A stretch of 36,772 nt of DNA from an uncultured Collinsella sp. (lineage in GTDB: Bacteria; Actinomycetota; Coriobacteriia; Coriobacteriales; Coriobacteriaceae): assembly GCA_900539735.1 (NCBI GenBank), contig UQDE01000022.1, positions 1-36,772 of the forward strand, in the 5' to 3' direction. The notes beneath the pieces were generated by a model, which searched no databases, was not told where the DNA came from, and was given only the letters and a program-made list of their open reading frames with translations. Below are positions 26,346 through 32,579 of this stretch, one piece after another. Position numbers and translations under genes: made by a program. The first letter of the stretch is position 1; each line of letters begins with the position of its first letter.

Positions 26346-27698
26346 GTGAACAAGCTTTCAAAGTTTATTAATAACCCTTGGATAGCATACGTTTTCGCTG
26401 CTGGATATGGGCTCACCAATTGGGTCCCCGATGAGCCCCATCTAAAGGCAATGTTTAGGGGGACGGTTGGTGAAAAGCTCGATCTTAAAAATCCAAAGAC
26501 ATTCAATGAAAAGCTTCAGTGGCTTAAATTGCATGATAAGAACCCCCTTTATAACACTCTAGTGGATAAGTATCGAGTGAAACCTTGGGTCGCGGAGCGT
26601 ATCGGCGTGGAGCATGTCACCAAGACCTACGCGATGTGGGAGGAAGTTGAGGATATCGATATCACGGATCTTCCTGACCGGTTCGTACTCAAGACAAATC
26701 ACGATTGCGGAGGCGTTGCCATCTGCAGCGACCGAAGTACCTTTGATCTCGATGCTGCGAAGAAGAAGTTGGCGAAACACCTTAAGACCAATTACTTCTG
26801 GCGCACCCGTGAATGGCCATATAAGGACGTGAGGCCCTGCGTGTTCGCGGAGGAGTATCTCGATCCCGACGAGGGGAAGGGCGACCTGTACGACTACAAG
26901 CTCTTCCGCTTCTCCAACGGCAGGCTGATCACGCTTGCGATGACCGATCGCTTCACCGACGGCGTACTCAGCAAGACATTCTTCGACGAAGAGTGGCATG
27001 CGCTGCCCATTTCCGAGGGCGGCCACCCGATGCGGACGGAGCTTGGGAGACCCGCCGCCTTCGAGCAGATGAAGGCCATGGCCGACCGCCTGGGCGAGGG
27101 ATTCTCCTTCGTACGCGTCGACTTCTACGAGTCGGGCGGGAATCTCTACTTCGGCGAGATGACGTTCTACCCTAATTCCGGCTTCGAGCATTTCGAGCCG
27201 AGCGAATGGGATAGGAAGTTTGGCGATTGGATCGATCTGGAGAAAATTCGGGGGGGGGGATGGCTCCTTGTGAATGATTCCTGGGCGCTCTGGGCGCATG
27301 CGAGGCCTGTCACTGAGAGTTGTCCCGCAGACTACAAAGTCAGCTGTTTTAATGGCGTTCCAAAGCTCATCGAAGTTCATCGCGGACGTTTTTCCGACCA
27401 TACGTGCGATTATTTCACTCCTAGCTGGGATTCCTTGCCTGATCTCGAATGGGATGACATCCCCAAGTCCAAAGATACGATTACTGCCCCCTCTAGACTT
27501 CAGGAGATGATCTATTGCAGTTCAGTTCTTACCGAGGGGTTCCCAGAGATGCGTGCTGATTGGTATTTGGCGGGGGATAAGCTCCTTTTCGGCGAGCTTA
27601 CGCTATTCAGCGATGGCGGTTTTGGTGTCATCGATGACGACACCGACTCTCTGTTTGGTTCTTATATTGACCTTGACTTGGCTTATGGTAATAAATGA
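26346..27698 (+). CDS. TupA-like ATP-grasp protein with duplicated C-terminal module and internal G10 tract
   Basis: A 450-residue protein. Residues 1-300 resemble the TupA-like ATP-grasp family found in polysaccharide loci, thought to ligate amino acids or similar groups to glycans: LKNPKTFNEKLQWLKLHD, FVLKTNHDCGG, EEYLDPDEGKGDLYDYKLF and RVDFYESGGNLYFGEMTFY. After a run of ten G bases (27250-27259, residues 302-305) a second, N-terminally incomplete copy of the C-terminal half follows (DYKVSCFNGVPKLIEVH, RADWYLAGDKLLFGELTLFS). With nine or eleven Gs the frame would stop within about ten codons, leaving a 305-310-residue single-module protein of normal length. The gene is compositionally mosaic: AT-rich start, GC-rich middle, poorer 3' end. 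GTG start after CAGGAG. Confidence 0.82.
   Translation: MNKLSKFINNPWIAYVFAAGYGLTNWVPDEPHLKAMFRGTVGEKLDLKNPKTFNEKLQWLKLHDKNPLYNTLVDKYRVKPWVAERIGVEHVTKTYAMWEEVEDIDITDLPDRFVLKTNHDCGGVAICSDRSTFDLDAAKKKLAKHLKTNYFWRTREWPYKDVRPCVFAEEYLDPDEGKGDLYDYKLFRFSNGRLITLAMTDRFTDGVLSKTFFDEEWHALPISEGGHPMRTELGRPAAFEQMKAMADRLGEGFSFVRVDFYESGGNLYFGEMTFYPNSGFEHFEPSEWDRKFGDWIDLEKIRGGGWLLVNDSWALWAHARPVTESCPADYKVSCFNGVPKLIEVHRGRFSDHTCDYFTPSWDSLPDLEWDDIPKSKDTITAPSRLQEMIYCSSVLTEGFPEMRADWYLAGDKLLFGELTLFSDGGFGVIDDDTDSLFGSYIDLDLAYGNK
27250..27259 (+). repeat. G10 homopolymer inside the ATP-grasp gene
   Basis: Ten consecutive G bases encode part of Arg-Gly-Gly-Gly. Tracts of this length are prone to slipped-strand mispairing and are rare in coding DNA. 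It lies exactly between the full TupA-like domain and its partial repeat. Confidence 0.85.
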
Positions 27699-27705
27699 TT
27701 GAAGG

Positions 27706-29148
27706 ATGATGACTGACGAATTAAGTAAAAAAGCTTCTTCTGCCGCTAAATGGTCTCTTGTGACCGAGGTGGTCGTCAAGCTCATATCACCGCTCACCCA
27801 AATCGCCCTCGCGCATATCTTGGCGCCGGAGGCTTTCGGAGTCGTCGCGACTGTCACGATGGTGACCAGCTTCGCCGACATGCTCTCCGATGCTGGTTTC
27901 CAGAAATACCTCATTCAGCATGAGTTCGAGGACAAAGACCATCTCTATCGCAGCGCAAACGTCGCCTTTATGACGAACTTGGTCATCTCGCTCGCGCTTT
28001 GGATCCTCGTCGGGATCTTTAACGAGCCTCTCGCGGCTCTCGTTGGCAACGACGGGCTCGGAATCGTGCTCATCGTCGCCTGCGCTTCTCTTCCCCTCAC
28101 GGCCCTGAGCAGCATCCAGCTGGCTCTCTTCCACAGGACGTTCTCCTTCAAGGAACTCTTCGTAGTTCGCGTCGCAGTGGCTCTTGTTCCCCTTGTCGTT
28201 ACAGTCCCCTTGGCACTTTTTGGCTTCGACTTCTGGTCGCTTGTGATCGGGACAATCGTCGGTAACCTGGTGAATGCGCTTGTTCTTACCCTCAAGTCCG
28301 ACTGGAAGCCATCGCTTTTCTATTCCCTCATCGAGCTGAGGGAGATGATTTCGTTCAGCGCGTGGACGCTCCTCGAGCAGTTCTCCATCTGGCTCACTTC
28401 CTGGATGGGCACGTTTATCGTAGGTTCACTGTTGACGTCGTATTATCTCGGTCTGTATAAGACTTCGATTTCTATGGTTAACACCGGCATGGGAATCATT
28501 ACGAGTGCGACCACCCCCGTGCTTTTCGCCGAGCTTTCCCGTAGGCAGGGTGACAACGAGTCGTTCCAGTCTGCTTTCTTCCGCATGCAGGGGAAGGTGG
28601 CCCTGTTCGTTGTGCCGCTCGGTTTCGGGATTTTCCTCTACCGCGACTTTGTGACCGCGCTTGTGCTCGGGCCTCAGTGGTCCGAGGGGTCCCTTATGTT
28701 CGGCCTGTGGGCCCTGAGCAGCGCCGTCGTGATTCCGATTGGCTACTATGCGAGCGAGGTCTTCAGGGCTAAGGGCAGGCCGAAGCTTTCTTTTGCCTCC
28801 CAAGTCGCCTATCTTCTGATCATGGCGCCTGTCACGTACTATGCGGCGTCACTGGATTTCGAGTCCTTTGCTTTATACAGCTCGCTTTTACGCCTCGTTG
28901 CTATCGGTATCGATATCTACATTCTCAAAGCCTTCATCAAGTTCCCCGTCGGCAATATGATTGCCCGCTTGTTGCCCATCTTCATTTGTTCCGCCCTGAT
29001 GATTGCCGCCGGCTGGATTCTTGCCGACTTCGGTGTCCCGACAATCGTGGGGATATTCGCTTGTGTTGTCGTTTACGCCCTGTGCTGCGAGGTCTTCCCG
29101 TCGACCCGCGCACAACTCAATGGGCTTCTTTCGAGAATCATTAGATAA
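27706..29148 (+). CDS. Polysaccharide flippase (Wzx/MATE-like)
   Basis: A 480-residue membrane protein with about 12-14 hydrophobic helices. The N-terminus SSAAKWSLVTEVVVKLISPL and ILAPEAFGVVATVTMVTSFADMLSDAG match the RfbX/Wzx group of the MOP exporter superfamily, which moves lipid-linked repeat units across the membrane. It follows the ATP-grasp gene by seven bases; two adjacent ATG codons (27706 and 27709) are possible starts behind GAAGG. More GC-rich than the polymerase gene, again showing mosaic origin. Confidence 0.9.
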   Translation: MMTDELSKKASSAAKWSLVTEVVVKLISPLTQIALAHILAPEAFGVVATVTMVTSFADMLSDAGFQKYLIQHEFEDKDHLYRSANVAFMTNLVISLALWILVGIFNEPLAALVGNDGLGIVLIVACASLPLTALSSIQLALFHRTFSFKELFVVRVAVALVPLVVTVPLALFGFDFWSLVIGTIVGNLVNALVLTLKSDWKPSLFYSLIELREMISFSAWTLLEQFSIWLTSWMGTFIVGSLLTSYYLGLYKTSISMVNTGMGIITSATTPVLFAELSRRQGDNESFQSAFFRMQGKVALFVVPLGFGIFLYRDFVTALVLGPQWSEGSLMFGLWALSSAVVIPIGYYASEVFRAKGRPKLSFASQVAYLLIMAPVTYYAASLDFESFALYSSLLRLVAIGIDIYILKAFIKFPVGNMIARLLPIFICSALMIAAGWILADFGVPTIVGIFACVVVYALCCEVFPSTRAQLNGLLSRIIR

Positions 29149-29155
29149 GAAAGGT

Positions 29156-29714
29156 ATGGTCCTCGTGTTTGTGAAACGGAACCGGGGGGGGGAGTCCAGA
29201 TTGGTCGCGATATGGGGAAGACGCTTCTCCTCTGACGGACCATGCGCTCAGGTTTCTTTGGGTCTTCCGAAAGGCCCAGCGCTCTTCCAATCCCATCTGG
29301 AGATTGATGCTACAGCATATACGCGAAAAGTATGGGCTCGAGATATCCCGCTCAACCGATATCGGACCGGGCCTTTACCTGGGACACGCCTACAACATCA
29401 CGGTGAACCCGGCTGCCATCATCGGCTCGAATTGCAACCTGCATAAGGGCGTGACCATCGGGCAGGAGAACCGCGGGAAACGCAAAGGAGCACCGGTTAT
29501 AGGAGATTGCGTCTGGATTGGAGTTAACGCGACATTAGTTGGCAGAATCACGGTGGGAGACGATGTCCTTATTGCCCCTGGAGCGTACGTGAACTGCGAT
29601 GTTCCTAGCCACTCGATTGTGCTGGGCAATCCCTGTCGTGTAATTCCGAGAAATAACGCTACCGAAGGATATATCAACCGCAAGGTGCAACTTTATAAAC
29701 AGTTTTTAACTTAG
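29156..29714 (+). pseudogene. Serine acetyltransferase-like enzyme, out of frame at a G9 tract
   Basis: From ATG 29156 the frame runs MVLVFVKRNR, enters nine Gs (29184-29192) and then continues in the wrong frame. In the +1 frame after the tract a continuous family-like sequence follows: SPDWSRYGEDASPLTDHALR, then FRKAQRSSNPIWRLMLQHIR, then the left-handed beta helix GPGLYLGHAYNITVNPAAII and HKGVTIGQENRGKRKGAPVI to IVLGNPCRVIPRN. Eight or eleven Gs would join both parts into about 185 residues, a normal length for CysE/WcaB-like O-acetyltransferases that decorate glycans. In this sequence it reads as frameshifted or phase-OFF; a shorter product from 29304 would keep the beta helix but lack the N-terminal helices. 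A homopolymer sequencing error is the main alternative. Confidence 0.83.
29184..29192 (+). repeat. G9 homopolymer near the start of the acetyltransferase gene
   Basis: Nine consecutive G bases ten codons into the gene, at the exact place where the family-like reading frame changes. A position near the 5' end is typical for ON/OFF contingency tracts. Confidence 0.85.
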
Positions 29715-29728
29715 AAGGAGCTATACGT

Positions 29729-30769
29729 ATGGAACAAAATAAGATTCTAGTTACCGGAGCCGCCGGCTTTATCGGCGCCTTCCTCGTCAAGAAACTGCTC
29801 GAGGAGACCGATGACGCGATCGTCGGCCTTGATAACCTAAACAGCTACTACGACCCCGGCATCAAGGACGCGCGCCTGCGCATGCTCGCCGAGGCCGATG
29901 CCGACGGCCGCTTCACCTTCGTGCGCGGCGACCTTTGCGACGCCGCCCCCATCGAGCGCCTGTTCGCACAGAACGGCTTTGACGTCGTGGTAAACCTCGC
30001 AGCTCAGGCGGGAGTCCGCTACTCCATCGACAACCCGCGTGCCTACCTGGAAAGCAATCTTGTAGGCTTTTTCAACATCCTCGAGGCCTGCCGCCATCAC
30101 CCCGTGAAGCACCTCGTCTACGCCAGCTCCAGCTCGGTCTACGGCGGCAACAAGAAGGTGCCGTTCTCCGAGGAGGACCGCGTGGACTCGCCGGTGTCGC
30201 TCTACGCCGCCACCAAGAAGTCCAACGAGCTCATGGCCGCCGCCTACTCCAAGCTCTACTCCATCCCCGCGACCGGCCTGCGCTTCTTCACGGTGTACGG
30301 CCCCATGGGCAGGCCCGACATGGCCTACTTCGGCTTCACTGAGAAGCTGCGCCGCGGCGATACTATCAAGATCTTCAACATGGGCGACTGCCGCCGCGAC
30401 TTCACCTACGTCGACGACATCGTCGAGGGTGTGAGGCGCGTCATGGACGCCGCGCCCGAGGTGAAGATGGGCGAGGACGGCCTGCCGCTCGCCGCCCACC
30501 GCGTCTACAACATCGGCAACTCCCATCCCTTGAACCTTCTCGACTTCGTCGACACGCTGCAGCGCGTGCTGGTGGAGGAGGGCGTGCTCCCGGCAGACTA
30601 CGACTTCGAAGTCCACAAGCAGCTCGTGCCCATGCAGCCCGGCGACGTGCCCGTCACCTACGCCGACACCACGGCACTCCAGCGCGACCTGGGCTACAAG
30701 CCCGCGACGCCGCTCGAGGACGGTCTGAGGGCCTTTGCCAAGTGGTATAAGCGCTACTACAACATTTAG
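29729..30769 (+). CDS. UDP-glucuronate 4-epimerase-like SDR enzyme
   Basis: A 346-residue extended short-chain dehydrogenase with NAD-binding GAAGFIG (about residues 10-16), NLAAQAGVRYSIDNPRAY, ASSSSVYGG, catalytic SLYAATKKSNE (Y-x-x-x-K) and RFFTVYGPMGRPDMA. The last motif and overall length match UDP-glucuronate 4-epimerases, which make UDP-galacturonate. Its substrate would be supplied by the adjacent UDP-glucose dehydrogenase. Strong AAGGAG ribosome site. It is strongly GC-rich with codon use like ugd and unlike the glycosyltransferases at 24-26 kb, so the 3' end of the locus looks like the conserved anchor. Confidence 0.92.
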   Translation: MEQNKILVTGAAGFIGAFLVKKLLEETDDAIVGLDNLNSYYDPGIKDARLRMLAEADADGRFTFVRGDLCDAAPIERLFAQNGFDVVVNLAAQAGVRYSIDNPRAYLESNLVGFFNILEACRHHPVKHLVYASSSSVYGGNKKVPFSEEDRVDSPVSLYAATKKSNELMAAAYSKLYSIPATGLRFFTVYGPMGRPDMAYFGFTEKLRRGDTIKIFNMGDCRRDFTYVDDIVEGVRRVMDAAPEVKMGEDGLPLAAHRVYNIGNSHPLNLLDFVDTLQRVLVEEGVLPADYDFEVHKQLVPMQPGDVPVTYADTTALQRDLGYKPATPLEDGLRAFAKWYKRYYNI

Positions 30770-30775
30770 GAAATC

Positions 30776-30802
30776 ATGGCCTTGTAACAGGGGCCATTTT
30801 TC
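30776..30802 (+). terminator. Intrinsic terminator between the epimerase gene and ugd
   Basis: ATGGCC and GGCCAT form a 6-bp stem over a ten-base loop, followed by TTTTCG. It sits seven bases after the epimerase stop, within an otherwise continuous operon, so full expression of ugd would need readthrough or a separate promoter. Confidence 0.65.
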
Positions 30803-30838
30803 GTGCGAATTAATGTTCTTTGACAATTGGAGAATGAC

Positions 30839-32098
30839 ATGAAGATCGCTGTCGCCGGTACCGGCTACGTCGGCCTGTCCCTCGCTGTCCTGCTCTCACA
30901 GCACAACGAGGTCCACGCGCTGGACATCGTGCCCGAGAAGGTCGAGAAGATCAACAACTACATATCGCCCATCCAGGACGACGAGATCGAGCGCTTCCTG
31001 GCGGAGGCTAAGGCGGGGGAGCGCCAGCTCGACCTGCACGCCACCGTCGACGTTGCCGAGGCCTACGCGGGCGCCGACTACGCCGTCATCGCCACGCCCA
31101 CCAACTACGACTCGGACAGGAACTTCTTCGACACGAGCTCCGTCGAGGCCGCCATCGCCGCCGTGCGCTCGGTTAACCCGGAAGCCTGGATCGTCATCAA
31201 GTCGACCATCCCCGTCGGCTACACCGCTGACCTGCGGGAGAGGCTGGGTGATAGCAAGATCTTCTTCAGCCCCGAGTTCCTTCGTGAGAGCAGGGCGCTC
31301 TACGACAACCTGCACCCCAGCCGCATCGTGGTGGGCGCGCCGAAGGACGATCCCGAGGCCGTCGCCGCGGCGGAGAGGTTCGCCGGCCTGCTCGCGGAGG
31401 GCGCCGACCCCGCCGAGCTGGAGCGCGTGGACGCCGACGGCTCCAAGGGCATCCCGGAGCTGGTGCTGGGCACCACCGAGGCCGAGGCAGTGAAGCTCTT
31501 CGCCAACACCTACCTTGCGCTGCGCGTGGCCTACTTCAACGAGCTCGACACCTACTGCGAGGTGCGAGGCCTCAACACCCGCGACGTCATCGACGGCGTG
31601 TGCCTGGAGCCGCGTATCGGCAGCCACTACAACAACCCCAGCTTCGGCTACGGCGGCTACTGCCTGCCCAAGGACACCAAGCAGCTCCTCGCCAACTACA
31701 AGGATGTGCCCCAGAACCTGATCGAGGCCATCGTGGACGCCAACCGCACCCGCAAGGACTTCGTTGCAGACGAGGTGCTGCAGATGGTCTGGGACCGCGT
31801 GTACGCCGGCAAGGAGAAGCCGGTCGTGGGCGTCTACCGCCTGACGATGAAGTCCAACTCCGACAACTTCCGCGCGAGCTCCATCCAGGGCGTCATGAAG
31901 CGCGTGAAGGCCAAGGGCGTGCCCGTGGTGGTCTACGAGCCCACGCTGGACGCGCCGGAGTTCTTCGGCCCCGAGGTGACCCACGACCTGGAGGCCTTCA
32001 AGGCCGGCTGCGACGTGATCGTCGCCAACCGCTGGAGCGACGAGCTCGCGGACGTGGCGGACAAGGTGTACACGAGGGACTTGTTTAAGAGGGATTAG
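30839..32098 (+). CDS. ugd: UDP-glucose 6-dehydrogenase
   Basis: A 419-residue enzyme oxidising UDP-glucose to UDP-glucuronate with NAD. The N-terminal Rossmann motif is GTGYVGLSLA; ATPTNYD, IKSTIPVGYT, FFSPEFLRESRALYDNLHPS and the catalytic GGYCLPKDTKQL (Cys nucleophile) are visible. Length is typical of the short Ugd form. The start is ATG 30839, preceded by GGAGA; a TTG at 30827 overlaps that ribosome site. It ends the polysaccharide operon and is followed by a 19-bp hairpin. A decayed copy of its 3' end lies at 36214-36521. Confidence 0.95.
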   Translation: MKIAVAGTGYVGLSLAVLLSQHNEVHALDIVPEKVEKINNYISPIQDDEIERFLAEAKAGERQLDLHATVDVAEAYAGADYAVIATPTNYDSDRNFFDTSSVEAAIAAVRSVNPEAWIVIKSTIPVGYTADLRERLGDSKIFFSPEFLRESRALYDNLHPSRIVVGAPKDDPEAVAAAERFAGLLAEGADPAELERVDADGSKGIPELVLGTTEAEAVKLFANTYLALRVAYFNELDTYCEVRGLNTRDVIDGVCLEPRIGSHYNNPSFGYGGYCLPKDTKQLLANYKDVPQNLIEAIVDANRTRKDFVADEVLQMVWDRVYAGKEKPVVGVYRLTMKSNSDNFRASSIQGVMKRVKAKGVPVVVYEPTLDAPEFFGPEVTHDLEAFKAGCDVIVANRWSDELADVADKVYTRDLFKRD

Positions 32099-32149
32099 GG
32101 GAGAGCGGCTTGTGCAGGTCTTCCGCAATCTAAATACAGAAACTAAGTT

Positions 32150-32191
32150 GAGCACGGGGTGTATCGGCGCCAGCCGATACACCCCGTGCTC
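32150..32191 (+). terminator. Long perfect hairpin after ugd
   Basis: GAGCACGGGGTGTATCGGC pairs with its full complement over a four-base loop (GCCA), a 19-bp stem 51 bases beyond the ugd stop. The tail TGTCATCTC is not a proper T-run, but the position and a related hairpin after the second ugd 3' end (36580-36623) support an operon-end role. Confidence 0.65.
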
Positions 32192-32260
32192 TGTCATCTC
32201 GCTATTTACAATAGCAGCTGCTGCCTCGAACTCGGTGGCGCTTGTCATCAAGGGTGACAA

Positions 32261-32300
32261 AATGCAGTGATTAACTATGACAAAAGTTAATCACTGCATT
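32261..32300. terminator. Possible bidirectional terminator hairpin
   Basis: AATGCAGTGATTAACT and AGTTAATCACTGCATT form a perfect 16-bp stem with an eight-base loop. The plus-strand tail is TATATAA and the minus-strand tail TTGTCACC. TGACAA motifs repeat inside and beside it. It overlaps the stop codon of the small minus-strand frame at 32287-32493. Confidence 0.55.
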
Positions 32301-32493
32301 TATATAAATCCATGCCGATGCCATCATAGAAAACATTGCGTATAACGCGGTCTGTGTAGACATGGGAAAGGCCAGCATATGGCAGCGTCGTTGGTCGGAT
32401 CGGTAGTAACAAAGCTGCGTCGGGGCGAATGTTGGCCCCGACGTCCACATACCATATCGGCGGTGTCCTTTTGCGATATTTTTCAGCGCTCAA
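32287..32493 (-). CDS. Small hypothetical protein, possibly a fragment
   Basis: A 68-residue minus-strand frame whose sequence reads like a genuine protein (PPIWYVDVGANIRPDAALLL, then YAGLSHVYTDRVIRNVFYDG) and which ends inside a 16-bp hairpin that could terminate it. I do not recognise the family. It begins at TTG without a convincing ribosome site, and a stop lies just upstream, so it may be the tail of a larger, lost gene. It is oriented against both neighbours. Confidence 0.4.
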   Translation of the reverse strand: MSAEKYRKRTPPIWYVDVGANIRPDAALLLPIRPTTLPYAGLSHVYTDRVIRNVFYDGIGMDLYKCSD

Positions 32494-32534
32494 GCGAGCA
32501 AATACTCAAAGCTGACAGCAAAGGAACTGCTTGC

Positions 32535-32552
32535 AGAAACTAAACTGTTTCT
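32535..32552. promoter_or_regulatory. Inverted repeat upstream of the PHP-ATPase gene
   Basis: AGAAAC and GTTTCT flank TAAACT, 28 bases before the PHP-ATPase ATG. A TTGCAG box overlaps its left arm. It could be an operator for the three-gene module; support is positional only. Confidence 0.3.
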
Positions 32553-32579
32553 AGGTTGTATGTACGAAAGGAAGCGGCT

